Assembly: GCF_011764545.1 (NCBI RefSeq)
Contig: NZ_AP022870.1
Location: forward strand, 7,136,001 to 7,200,000
Direction: 5' to 3'
DNA length: 64,000 nt
Source: Phytohabitans flavus
Lineage (GTDB): Bacteria; Actinomycetota; Actinomycetes; Mycobacteriales; Micromonosporaceae
Shown: positions 16,820 through 25,173 of the stretch, in pieces
Layout of the letters: every line of letters begins with the position of its first letter
How positions within the stretch are numbered: position 1 is the first letter of the stretch
The notes under the pieces: model-generated
Databases searched by the model: none
Told to the model about the DNA's origin: nothing
The model's input: the letters and a program-made list of their open reading frames with translations, nothing else
Program-made: the position numbers and the translations under genes

Positions 16820-17302
16820 GTGCGGAGCTGGCTGCTTGGGCTGGCGGTCGCGGCCGGCTGTCTCGTCGCGAGTTGGGCTTTGCTGGTGCTGCTGGCCCGA
16901 CGGCTGCCGCCTGGGATTTTGCGTGACATGGCCGCCTTCATCCCGGACTGTGTCACTACCGTCCGGCGGCTGCGCAAGGACCCGCGCGTGCCGCGGCGGG
17001 CGAAGGTGGCGATCGTGGTCGCGGGCCTGTGGGTGGCCAGCCCGATCGACTTGATCCCGGAGTTTCTCCCCGTCATCGGGCCACTCGACGACATCGTCGT
17101 GGTCGCGCTCGCCCTGCGGTACGCCGGACGTCAGGTCCCCCGGGAGGTACTCCTCGGTGCCTGGCCCGGTGACCCGCGGCTGCTGGAGCGCCTGCTCGGC
17201 GGCAAGACAGAGCGACGCGACGCCGGCAACGCGGACGGACGCGAGGAGAGCAGGACTGACGAGGGCGAGGCGGGCAACGCCGAGGGGCGCGGATCGGATT
17301 GA
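16820..17302 (+). CDS. DUF1232 (YkvA-like) membrane protein
   Basis: 160 residues. An N-terminal membrane helix (LLGLAVAAGCLVASWALLVLL, about 4-25, listed here in part) is followed by the DUF1232 core with the diagnostic SPIDLIPEFLPVIGPLDD (about 74-91). The last 35 residues are charged and low complexity (Glu/Arg/Gly/Asp). Family function unknown; often single-copy membrane proteins. Start GTG 16820. The gene follows an AT-rich stretch (TTATAAAAGC near 16794) that may hold its promoter. Confidence 0.8.
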   Translation: MRSWLLGLAVAAGCLVASWALLVLLARRLPPGILRDMAAFIPDCVTTVRRLRKDPRVPRRAKVAIVVAGLWVASPIDLIPEFLPVIGPLDDIVVVALALRYAGRQVPREVLLGAWPGDPRLLERLLGGKTERRDAGNADGREESRTDEGEAGNAEGRGSD

Positions 17303-17359
17303 CCCGCGCCCCTGTGACCCCGAATACTTCACAGCTCTTGATCTTCAGGGCTGCGGAGG

Positions 17360-19153
17360 GTGAACCGCCTGACTACGATCCCGTGCATGTCGCAAGACCC
17401 GTGGCGCAACAGGGCGCGGCGCGCAGTGGTTTCCCGCCTGCGTGATGGGCTTCGAGTCAACGGCGACGCGCCGCACTACGTCATCTGTGGCAGCGATCCC
17501 CTCGCCTATCGCGTGGTGATGGAGCTGACGCAGTCGTACGAGGCGCGGATCACCGTCATCGTGCCGAACCGCCGCCGCCCCGAAGGGCCCGACATCGCCG
17601 ACATCAAGGGCATCCAGCTGATCCGGGCCGACCGGCTCGACGAGGAGACCTTCCGGCGGGCGGGCCTGGCCGGAGCCGACGGGCTCGCGCTGCTCCACCA
17701 GAACGACGTGGGCAACATCCACGCCGCCCTCTGCGCCCAGGACGTCGAGCCCAGCGTGCGCCTGGTGATCCGCATGTTCACGCCACGGCTGGCCGAGGGC
17801 GTCAAGCGCCTCTTCGCCGACTGCGAGGTGATGTCCGACTCGGCGATGGCGGCGCCCGCCTTCGTTGCCGCCGCGCTGGGCGAGCCGGCGCCGACGGACT
17901 TTCGGCACGCTGGGCGTAATTTCTACGTGGCTCGGCGATCTGAAGTGCGGCCGGACAGCATCGTCTGCGGGCTGGCCGACACCCGCGAGCGCAACAACCC
18001 GCGTGTGCTGCCGGCCGACCAGAGCCGCGCCGACCTTGTGCTCGCCGAGGTCAGAGGGCAGCAGGCCGGCACTGTCCTCGCGGCCCGCCGGATCGTGCAG
18101 CAGCGGCGACGGCGTACACCGTTCGCAGTGATCTTCCGTGGTTTGCGATGGTTTGTCAGCCGCAAGCTGGGCATCGCGACCATCGCGGTCCTGCTTGTGT
18201 CGGCGATCTTCGGGGCGCTGCTGGCCCGCTCGCAAGGGCTGTCACCGTGGCAGGCGGTCTACTCCACGCTGCTCACCACGGTCACCGGGTCCGATGTGGA
18301 CCTCGAAGAGTCGCTGGGCGTGCAGCTGATCCAGATCGTGCTGACGCTTGCCGGGCTCGCGCTCGTACCGCTGATCACAGCGGTCGTGGTCGACGCGATC
18401 GTGAACGCCCGCCTGGCGCTCAATGCCGGCCGCCTGCGGATGCCCCGAGAAGACCACGTGGTCGTGGTCGGCGTCGGCAACGTCGGTACCCGGATCATCC
18501 GCCACCTGCACGAGCTGGGCATCGAGGTCGTGGCGATCGACAAGGACCCGTCCGCCCGGGGCGCGCCGATCGCCCGGCAGCTCGGCGTCCCTCTGATCAT
18601 CGGGGACGCGTCGCTGGAGGTGGTGCTCCGGGCCGCCTCGGTCGGCACCTGCCAGGCACTTGTCGTGGTCTCGACCGACGACGTGAGCAACCTCCAGGCC
18701 GCGCTCAACGGCCGCGCGATCCGCCCCGACGTACGGGTGGTCATGCGCCTGTTCGACGGCGACCTGGCGTACCGGATCCAGAAGGCGTTCAACATCGGCA
18801 CCTCGCGCAGCGTCTCCTACCTCGCCGCGCCCGCCTTCGTCGGCGCGCTGATGAACCGCGACGTGATCGCCACCATCCCGGTCGACCGCCACGTGCTGCT
18901 CGTCTCCGAAGTGGTGGTCGCACGCGGCTCGATCCTCGACGGCGGCTCGATCGGCGACGCCAGCCGTCCCGGCGAGGTACGGGTCATCGCGCTCGCCAAG
19001 TTTGCCGAGCCGCGCCCGATCTGGACACCGTCCGAAGCATTCCGGGTACACGGCGGGGACCGCCTCACCGTCGTCGCCCGCCGCTCCGGCCTCGGCTGGC
19101 TGCTCAAACGCGCGGCGGAGCAGCCGGAGCCCACTGCGGAAACCACCCCCTGA
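17360..19153 (+). CDS. two-RCK (TrkA-N) NAD-binding protein with a pore-like membrane domain
   Basis: 597 residues. First Rossmann/RCK domain about 36-180 (VICGSDPLAYRVVMEL); two membrane helices about 269-287 and 320-346 flanking a pore-helix-like STLLTTVTGSDVD (about 302-314); second RCK with GVGNVG (371-376) and a TrkA-C-like tail. The layout resembles Castor/Pollux and other RCK-gated cation channels, but the filter reads T-T-V-T-G-S-D instead of T-V-G-Y-G-D, so potassium selectivity should not be assumed. The GTG at 17360 has GGAGG directly against it; ATG at 17387 (MSQDPWRNR) is an alternative start. Converges with the next gene with one base between stops. Confidence 0.82.
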   Translation: MNRLTTIPCMSQDPWRNRARRAVVSRLRDGLRVNGDAPHYVICGSDPLAYRVVMELTQSYEARITVIVPNRRRPEGPDIADIKGIQLIRADRLDEETFRRAGLAGADGLALLHQNDVGNIHAALCAQDVEPSVRLVIRMFTPRLAEGVKRLFADCEVMSDSAMAAPAFVAAALGEPAPTDFRHAGRNFYVARRSEVRPDSIVCGLADTRERNNPRVLPADQSRADLVLAEVRGQQAGTVLAARRIVQQRRRRTPFAVIFRGLRWFVSRKLGIATIAVLLVSAIFGALLARSQGLSPWQAVYSTLLTTVTGSDVDLEESLGVQLIQIVLTLAGLALVPLITAVVVDAIVNARLALNAGRLRMPREDHVVVVGVGNVGTRIIRHLHELGIEVVAIDKDPSARGAPIARQLGVPLIIGDASLEVVLRAASVGTCQALVVVSTDDVSNLQAALNGRAIRPDVRVVMRLFDGDLAYRIQKAFNIGTSRSVSYLAAPAFVGALMNRDVIATIPVDRHVLLVSEVVVARGSILDGGSIGDASRPGEVRVIALAKFAEPRPIWTPSEAFRVHGGDRLTVVARRSGLGWLLKRAAEQPEPTAETTP

Positions 19154-19154
19154 A

Positions 19155-20381
19155 TCAGAGGGACGCGGTCAGCTCCACACCCAGCACGGCCTGCTCGTCC
19201 GGGCGGTGCACCAGCACGTCGGCGAGGAACGACTGCACCGCGGGCGCCAGGCCCACGTCACGGCCGGCCTCCTCGGAGAGCCGCCACCGGTGCTCGATGA
19301 TCTGCACGAACAGCTCCGCCGGCTCCAGCTTGCGCCGCAGGTGCCCTGGCACCGCGCGGACCACCGGCTCGAACACCTCGGTCAGCCAGCGGTGCGCCGC
19401 CTGCTGCTCGTCGGCGAGGTCGCTCTCCGCGCGGTACGTGTCGAGGTCGTTGAGCAGCCGGCGGGCCTGGTTTTCCTCGGCGTCCAGTCCGGTCAGGCGC
19501 AGCAGCCGGCGGGTGTGGTACCCGGCGTCGACGACCTTGGGGCGCACGCGGTAGCCGCCGTCACCGTCCACGAGGGACATCGCCACCTCGGCCACGTCGA
19601 AGCCGAGCTCGTTGAGGCGGCGGATGCGCCCCTCGATGTCGTGGCGGTCCTCCCGCTTGATCTCCTGCTCGTACGTGATCTCGTGCCACAGCCGGTCGTA
19701 CCGCTCGACGACCTCCTCGGCGACGATCTCCGGGTCGATCGACTCGTGCAGCAGCCCCGCGGCCTGAAGGTCGAGCGCCTCGCCGAAGATGTTGACCCGA
19801 GCGATCTCCAGGTCCTCACCGCGCTGCCCCTTCGAGAGCGAGGGGTACAGCGCACCTGTCTCGGCGTCCACCAGGTACGCGGCGAACGCACCCGCGTCAC
19901 GCCGGAACAGCGTGTTGGACAGCGAGCAGTCGCCCCAGAAGAAGCCGGTCAGGTGCATCCGCACGATCAGCGCCGCGAGCGCGTCGAGGAGCCGGTTCAT
20001 CGTCTCCGGGCGGAGCGTGTGCGAGAAGAGCGCCCGGTACGGCAGCGAGAACTGGAGGTGCCGCGTGATCAGCACCGGGTCGAGCGGCTCACCGTCCAGG
20101 GCCGCCCGGTCGGCCACGATCGCTACCGCCTGTACAGCCGGGAAGTCGATGCGCTCCAGCGCGCGCAGCAGGTCGTACTCCCGCTCGGCCACCCGCTCGC
20201 CGGTCTCCTTCACCGCGTACACAGTGCCAGCGAGCTTCACGAATCGCACCACGTGCCGCGAGATGCCCTGGGGCAGCGCCACCAGGTGGTCGGCAGGCCA
20301 CTCCTCCAGCGGAGTCGACCATGGGAGGTCGAGCAACGCCGGGTCTACGAGGGCCGATGTGATGCGCACGCACACAAGCAT
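19155..20381 (-). CDS. DUF4032 domain protein with lipopolysaccharide-kinase-like fold
   Basis: 408 residues. The N-terminal two thirds are protein-kinase-like: VYAVKETGERVAEREYDLL holds the ATP Lys and Glu (about 52-70), HLTGFFWGDCSLSNTLF is the catalytic loop (H-x-G-x-x-W-G-D-x-S-x-x-N), and AYLVDAETG replaces the DFG metal-binding motif. The rest is the DUF4032 region. Family members are common in Actinobacteria; the substrate is unknown, and activity is predicted only from motif retention. Start taken as ATG 20381; a GTG four codons in gives MRITSALVD. Confidence 0.8.
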   Translation of the reverse strand: MLVCVRITSALVDPALLDLPWSTPLEEWPADHLVALPQGISRHVVRFVKLAGTVYAVKETGERVAEREYDLLRALERIDFPAVQAVAIVADRAALDGEPLDPVLITRHLQFSLPYRALFSHTLRPETMNRLLDALAALIVRMHLTGFFWGDCSLSNTLFRRDAGAFAAYLVDAETGALYPSLSKGQRGEDLEIARVNIFGEALDLQAAGLLHESIDPEIVAEEVVERYDRLWHEITYEQEIKREDRHDIEGRIRRLNELGFDVAEVAMSLVDGDGGYRVRPKVVDAGYHTRRLLRLTGLDAEENQARRLLNDLDTYRAESDLADEQQAAHRWLTEVFEPVVRAVPGHLRRKLEPAELFVQIIEHRWRLSEEAGRDVGLAPAVQSFLADVLVHRPDEQAVLGVELTASL

Positions 20382-20513
20382 GCCGGGTCAAGGTCCGCGT
20401 CGCCGCTAACCGTGGCTCGTTACACACAGTCGAAACGGATTGTCACGGTATGTGTTGGTGAGGAAGTGGAACGATCTACAACAAGATCAAGTCGCGACTG
20501 TAGCTTGGGGTTT

Positions 20514-21232
20514 GTGCAGGAGACTCGCGCCCAGCGCACCAGGTCGGCGGCGCGCCGGCTCGAGCGGGTGTGGCCCGAGGGTTGGTGGTTCGACGCCCTG
20601 CTGCTTGTCGCGTTCGTCATCCTGACCGCCGCGCTCGCCACCGGCTGGCTCCTCCACCTGGACCAGGCCGTCGCCGACTGGGTCGACGGCCACCAGTGGG
20701 ACCCGGCCTACCGGGCGAGCCGCGCGCTCAACTTCCTGGGCAACGGCGGCCCGCTCACCGTGCTCTGCGCCGTGATCGCGATCTGGCTCGGCGTCCGGAG
20801 GCGCTCGGCGTGGCCTTTTGGCCTGGTGGTGGCCGCGTTCCTGGTCACGGGCTTCGCCATCATGCCGCTCAAGCTCTGGACCGACCGCGCCGCACCCCGC
20901 TCGCCCCTCCCGGACGCGGTCGAGCTGTTCAACCACCTGCCGCCGGGCGAGTACAGCCTCTCCTATCCCTCCGGCCACCTGGTCAACACCGTGGTCTGGT
21001 ACGGCGTGCTGGCCCTGCTGCTAGCCCCGTGGCTCGGCCGCACCGCCCGCCGCTGGCTCCGCATCGCGCCCCCGGCGATCGTCTTCTGCACGACCGTCTA
21101 CCTCAACTACCACTGGGTCACCGACTCCGTGGCCGGCCTGCTGACAGGGCTGCTGTTGGGCCGCCTGCTCACCCGCGTCCCCTGGCCGTCTCTCCCCGGC
21201 CCCGCGACCCTGCTCGGCAGTCGCCCGCGTAG
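20514..21232 (+). CDS. PAP2 family phosphatase, membrane-bound; 3' end shifted by one missing base
   Basis: The three acid-phosphatase motifs of the PAP2 superfamily are present: KLWTDRAAPR (motif 1), YSLSYPSGHLVNTVVW (motif 2, PSGH) and NYHWVTDSVAG (motif 3). Several membrane helices surround them, and substrates are typically lipid phosphates or undecaprenyl pyrophosphate. GTG 20514 (VQETRAQRTR) is the start. As given, the frame runs 550 bases past the expected end, antisense through nagA to 21785. Restoring one base in the C run 21179-21182 yields TRVPLAVSPRPRDPARQSPA and a TAG at 21230-21232, six bases before the convergent nagA stop. That is taken as the true end. Confidence 0.75.
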
Positions 21233-21238
21233 CCGCCT

Positions 21239-22333
21239 TCAGAGCCAGGAGCCGGCGCGCATCACCCGTTCCACCCGCAGGGCTTCGTCGAGCACCACCA
21301 AGTCGGCGCGGAGGCCCGGGGCCAGCGCGCCCACCTCGCCGGCCATGCCGATCGCCCTGGCCGGGGTGGTGGTCAGCATGCGTACCGCGTCCTCCATGGA
21401 CATCCCGACGTCTACCGCCCGGCGCAGGCCCACGTCCATCGTCAGCGTGCTGCCGGCGATCGCGCCGTCCCGGGCCAGCCGGGCCGCGCGGTCGGCCACG
21501 ACGACCGCCTGGCCACCCAGCTCGTACTCGCCGTCGGGCATCCCGGCCGCCGCCATCGCGTCGGTGATCAGGGCGGTGCGGTCGGGGCCGGCGACCTTGG
21601 CCGCGAACGCCAGCGTCCCGTCGTGCAGGTGTATACCGTCCGGGACCAGCTCGCACACCACCGACTCGGCGCCGAGCAGCGCAAGGATCGGACCGGGCTC
21701 GCGGTGGTGGACCGGGCGCATGCCGTTGAAGACGTGGGTACCGACCGTGGCACCTGCCGCGACGCCGGCGAGCGTCTGGTCATAAGTGGCGTCGGTGTGC
21801 CCGATCGCGGCCACCACGCCGCGCGATACGAGCAGCTTGATGGCCTCCAGCGCGCCCGGCCGCTCGGGGGCGATCGTGACCATCCGCACCGCGCCGCCGC
21901 CCAGCTCGACCAGCGCCTCCAGCTCGGCCAGAGACGGGTCGCGCAGGTACTGCGGGTTCTGCGCGCCACACCGGGCCTGCGACAGGTACGGCCCCTCGTA
22001 GTGGATGCCGGCGAGCACACCCTCGGCCACCAGCGGGGCGAAAGCGGCGGTGGCTTGGCGCATCAGCTCGGGCGGCGCACTGACCAGGCTGGCAAGCAGC
22101 GTGGTCGTACCGTGCCGCAGGTGGAAAGCGGCCGCCTCGCGGGCAGCCGCGGCGTCACCCGTCGTAAACGTGTGCCCGCCCCCGCCGTGCGTGTGGATGT
22201 CGACGAACCCGGGCACGACCCAGCTCCCGGTCGCTGGAGTGCCGGTGCCGACCGTGACGATGGTCTGGCCGGTCACCTCGACGTATCCGTCGACGACGCC
22301 GCTCGGCGTCACCACCCGTCCCTCGACCCTCAT
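21239..22333 (-). CDS. nagA: N-acetylglucosamine-6-phosphate deacetylase
   Basis: 364 residues. Amidohydrolase-superfamily enzyme removing acetate from GlcNAc-6-phosphate. Metal and substrate residues are visible: DIHTHGGGG, the metal Glu in GIHYEGPYLS, His in AAIGHTDATYDQT, His in GTHVFNGMRPVHHREPG and the catalytic Asp in LITDAMAAAGMPDG. The ATG at 22333 overlaps the TGA of the ROK kinase (ATGA), so it is the third gene of a coupled amino-sugar operon (SIS protein, kinase, deacetylase). An in-frame ATG at 22372 would overlap the kinase further and is less likely. Confidence 0.93.
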   Translation of the reverse strand: MRVEGRVVTPSGVVDGYVEVTGQTIVTVGTGTPATGSWVVPGFVDIHTHGGGGHTFTTGDAAAAREAAAFHLRHGTTTLLASLVSAPPELMRQATAAFAPLVAEGVLAGIHYEGPYLSQARCGAQNPQYLRDPSLAELEALVELGGGAVRMVTIAPERPGALEAIKLLVSRGVVAAIGHTDATYDQTLAGVAAGATVGTHVFNGMRPVHHREPGPILALLGAESVVCELVPDGIHLHDGTLAFAAKVAGPDRTALITDAMAAAGMPDGEYELGGQAVVVADRAARLARDGAIAGSTLTMDVGLRRAVDVGMSMEDAVRMLTTTPARAIGMAGEVGALAPGLRADLVVLDEALRVERVMRAGSWL

Positions 22334-23241
22334 GCGCGCGCGTCCAGGGCGAGCAGGGCGGCGCCGACGCACCCGGCCTCGTCACCGAGGGCAGCGCGGA
22401 CGAGGACAGGCTCGATCTGGAAGCGCAGCCGTTCGCGGATCGCCACACGCAGCGGGTCGAGCAGAGTGTCGCCCGCCTCGGCCAGGCCACCGCCAAGCAC
22501 CATCGCCTCCGTGTCGTAGAGGGTCTGCGCGGTGACCAGCCCGTCGGCCAGTACCTCGATCGTCTCGGTCCAGACCCGCGTGGCGACGGCGTCGCCATCG
22601 GCCGCGCGGGCGACGACCTCGGCGGCCGTCGCCGGGCTGCCGGCAAGCGAGGCATACCGCCGGCTCACCCCGGCCGCGGACGCTTCGGCCTCCAGGCACC
22701 CGCGGGCGCCGCAGCCGCAGGGGGTACCTCCGGGGCGTACCACGATGTGCCCGAGCTCGCCCGCGGCCCCGTGCGCGCCCGCGAAGCCCTGCCCGTCGAC
22801 CACGTGCGCGGCCGCGATACCGGTGCCAATCGCGACAAAAAGGACGTGCCGGAAGCCCTGCCCGGACCCCAGCCTGGCCTCGGCCAGGCCACCCGCGCGC
22901 ACGTCGTGGCCGAGCGCCGCGGTCAGTCCGAGCCGCTCCACGACAAGATCACGCAGTGGTACGTCGCGGAAGCCCACATTCGCCGACCAGGCCGCCACGC
23001 CGGCGACCTCGTCGACAACCCCGGGCACGGTCACCCCGACCGCGACCGGGGTGAGGCCCTCAGCCCGCGCCTTGGCGGCGAGGCTCGCGGCTAGGTCGAG
23101 GATCGTCTCCACCACCGCGGCCGGGCCACGGTCGGCACCGGTGGCGTGGCGCTCGGTGTGCAGCACGTCGCCGGCCTCGGACACCAGCGCGCACTTGATG
23201 CCCGTACCGCCGACGTCGAGCGCGACGACGCACTGGGTCAT
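22330..23241 (-). CDS. ROK family sugar kinase, probable N-acetylglucosamine kinase
   Basis: 303 residues. ATP-binding phosphate loop VALDVGGTGIKCALV near the N-terminus, catalytic Asp region TAALGHDVRAGGLAEA, substrate motif GAHGAAGELGHIVV and the ROK zinc cluster CGCGARGCLE. Start ATG 23241 overlaps the stop of the SIS gene (ATGA) and the stop overlaps the start of nagA, so all three genes are read as one unit. The neighbours make N-acetylglucosamine (or another N-acetylhexosamine) the most likely substrate; glucose remains possible from sequence alone. Confidence 0.88.
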   Translation of the reverse strand: MTQCVVALDVGGTGIKCALVSEAGDVLHTERHATGADRGPAAVVETILDLAASLAAKARAEGLTPVAVGVTVPGVVDEVAGVAAWSANVGFRDVPLRDLVVERLGLTAALGHDVRAGGLAEARLGSGQGFRHVLFVAIGTGIAAAHVVDGQGFAGAHGAAGELGHIVVRPGGTPCGCGARGCLEAEASAAGVSRRYASLAGSPATAAEVVARAADGDAVATRVWTETIEVLADGLVTAQTLYDTEAMVLGGGLAEAGDTLLDPLRVAIRERLRFQIEPVLVRAALGDEAGCVGAALLALDARA

Positions 23242-24158
23242 GCAAGCACGACCGATCGCGTCAGGTGCCGGGGCGCGTCCGGGTTGAGGCCACGGCTGGC
23301 GGCAAGCGCGACCGCGAACCGCTGGGCGAGGATGAGGTCTGCCATCGGGTCCAGCGGCTTGCGGCCGCCGCCCCACCGGCCCAGCGCCGAGTAGCCTCGA
23401 CCGAGGCTGCCGTGCACGAAGGCCGCACCGGTCGCCGCCACGTCCTCGGCAAGCCCGTCCGGCACCTCGCCGAAGGCCCACACCAGCCGGCCGACCGCCG
23501 CGATGGAGATCGGGCCGTGGCGGTAGTCCATCGCCGGGTACGCCTCGGCCCAGAACGTGGCCGCCTCACGACACTTCAGCGCCGCCTCGTGGGCCAGCCC
23601 CACGGTCCAGCCGCGCCCCAGGAAGGTGGCCTGCTCGATCATGGTCAGGTCGACCGGCAGCGGCGCCCGCACGGCCACCTCGGCGTCGACCGCGATCGGC
23701 CCGAGGTCCTCGCCCAGGTGGGCACGGAGCAGGGCGAGCACGGTCGTGGCGAAGCGGGTCTGCACCACCGACCGCTCGTCCGCGAAGGACAGCAGCACCG
23801 CGTCGCTCGCCAGATGGACCGCGGGCGCGGACGGGTCGCCCACGATCGCGGTCGTCGGCACGTCAACAGCGCCGAGCAGGTCGACGACCTCGGTGGTGGT
23901 ACCCGAGCGAGTGATCGCCACGATCCGGTCGTAGCGCCGGGTGGTGAGGAACTCCGAGGCCTGGAACGCGTCGGTCTCGCCGTGGCCGGCGCGCTCGCGG
24001 AGCGCCGCGTACGCCATCGCCATGAACCACGACGTGCCGCAACCGACGACGGCGACCCGCTCACCCGGGCGTGGCAGCCCTTCCGAACGGCCGGCGAGGT
24101 CCGCCGCTTCGCGCCAGCAGTCGGGCTGGCTGGCTATCTCACCGTCTACGTAAGCCAT
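23238..24158 (-). CDS. SIS-domain sugar isomerase/deaminase (GlmS C-terminal-like)
   Basis: 306 residues with two SIS modules. The first contains VAVVGCGTSWFMAMAYAAL and ITRSGTTTEVVDLLG (the S-x-T-x-T phosphosugar loop), the second LGRGWTVGLAHEAALKCREA and AEAYPAMDYRHGPIS, as in glucosamine-6-phosphate synthase/isomerase and AgaS-like deaminases. No glutaminase domain, so it probably acts as a glucosamine-6-phosphate deaminase/isomerase after NagA. First gene of the leftward operon with ROK kinase and nagA; divergent from the DeoR-type regulator. Confidence 0.87.
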   Translation of the reverse strand: MAYVDGEIASQPDCWREAADLAGRSEGLPRPGERVAVVGCGTSWFMAMAYAALRERAGHGETDAFQASEFLTTRRYDRIVAITRSGTTTEVVDLLGAVDVPTTAIVGDPSAPAVHLASDAVLLSFADERSVVQTRFATTVLALLRAHLGEDLGPIAVDAEVAVRAPLPVDLTMIEQATFLGRGWTVGLAHEAALKCREAATFWAEAYPAMDYRHGPISIAAVGRLVWAFGEVPDGLAEDVAATGAAFVHGSLGRGYSALGRWGGGRKPLDPMADLILAQRFAVALAASRGLNPDAPRHLTRSVVLA

Positions 24159-24243
24159 GATTCTCCTGCGCGTAACGGTTCAGAGCGGCCGGTTTTCAAG
24201 CGTCATTGTGCGCGTTCCAGCCGGGTGCTGGCAACCGTGCGCA

Positions 24244-24300
24244 GCTTTGCGCAGCGCCCTGTTTTGCGTACCGATGTTTTGCGCACTATTGTGCACGCAT
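24244..24300. promoter_or_regulatory. cluster of TTTTGCGCA-like repeats, candidate DeoR-family operators
   Basis: In the divergent region between the SIS operon and the regulator, the motif recurs: CTTTGCGCA (24245-24253), TTTTGCGTA (24262-24270), TTTTGCGCA (24277-24285), followed by ATTGTGCACG (24288-24297), which makes an imperfect palindrome with the preceding GCGCAC. Repeats spaced 15-17 bases are typical of DeoR/GlpR-family operators. Assignment to the adjacent repressor is inference. Confidence 0.5.
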
Positions 24301-24330
24301 TCACGCACCGTCCGTACCGCGGAGGCTACG

Positions 24331-25116
24331 GTGGACCGCTACGCACGCTGGAACGCCCTGCTCGAGCTCTTGACCGACAGCGGGCGGGTCAGCGTGGAAG
24401 AGGCCGCTAGCCGCCTGGACGTTTCGCAGGCCACGATCCGCCGCGACTTCGACCAGCTCGCCCAGCAGCAGATGATTACGCGCACGCGCGGTGGCGCTGT
24501 GGCCAATGGTGTGTCGTACGACCTGCCACTGCGGTACAAGACGGCGAAGCACTCGGCCGAGAAGCAGCGGATCGGCGCATCGGCCGCGGCGCTGGTGTCG
24601 CCGGGCATGGTGGTGGGCCTCAATGGCGGCACCACGATGACCGAGGTGGCCCGCGCGCTGGCCGTACGTCCCGACCTCAACACCGGCAACGACGGCGCCC
24701 AGCTAACCGTCGTGACGAACGCGCTGAACATCGCGAACGAGCTGCTCGTCCGCTCCCGGATGAAGATCGTGGTGGCCGGCGGCGTGGTGCGACCACAGTC
24801 GTACGAGCTGGTGGGGCCGCTCGGCGGGGCGCTGCTGCGCGAGGTGACGCTCGACGTGGCGCTGCTGGGCGTGGACGCGATCGACGTACAGCTCGGCGCC
24901 GCGGCACACCACGAGGGCGAGGCGTCGATGAACAACCTGATGGTCGCCCGCGCGAAGCGGGTGGTCATCATCGCGGACTCGTCCAAGCTGGGCGGGCACG
25001 CGTTCGCCCGGATCTGCCCGATCGAGCGGATCGAGATGCTGGTGACCGACTCGGGGGCGCCGCCGGAGATTGTGGCCGCTTTCGAGGCGGCCGGCGTACG
25101 GGTCATCTGCGCCTAA
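24331..25116 (+). CDS. DeoR/GlpR family transcriptional repressor
   Basis: 261 residues. N-terminal DeoR helix-turn-helix: ARWNALLELLTDSGRVSVEE then ASRLDVSQATIRRDFDQLAQQQ (about 5-45) with the typical RTRGGAV wing. C-terminal sugar-phosphate-sensing domain with LNGGTTMTEVARAL, VTNALNIANEL and IIADSSKLG, as in glycerol-3-phosphate or amino-sugar repressors. The GTG at 24331 has GGAGG six bases upstream; the frame is open further upstream without homology. Divergent from the SIS-ROK-nagA operon, which it most likely represses in the absence of phosphorylated amino sugar. Confidence 0.9.
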   Translation: MDRYARWNALLELLTDSGRVSVEEAASRLDVSQATIRRDFDQLAQQQMITRTRGGAVANGVSYDLPLRYKTAKHSAEKQRIGASAAALVSPGMVVGLNGGTTMTEVARALAVRPDLNTGNDGAQLTVVTNALNIANELLVRSRMKIVVAGGVVRPQSYELVGPLGGALLREVTLDVALLGVDAIDVQLGAAAHHEGEASMNNLMVARAKRVVIIADSSKLGGHAFARICPIERIEMLVTDSGAPPEIVAAFEAAGVRVICA

Positions 25117-25173
25117 CTCGGCACAAGGCCGACGGGGCAGCGGCGCTTGTGCATACCGAGTATGTTGTCCGGC

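Noticed and set aside
16343..17332. Longer antitoxin protein of 329 residues
   Set aside because: The extension is antisense to the DUF1232 gene; ATG 16714 has a clear GGAGG and starts the recognisable domain.
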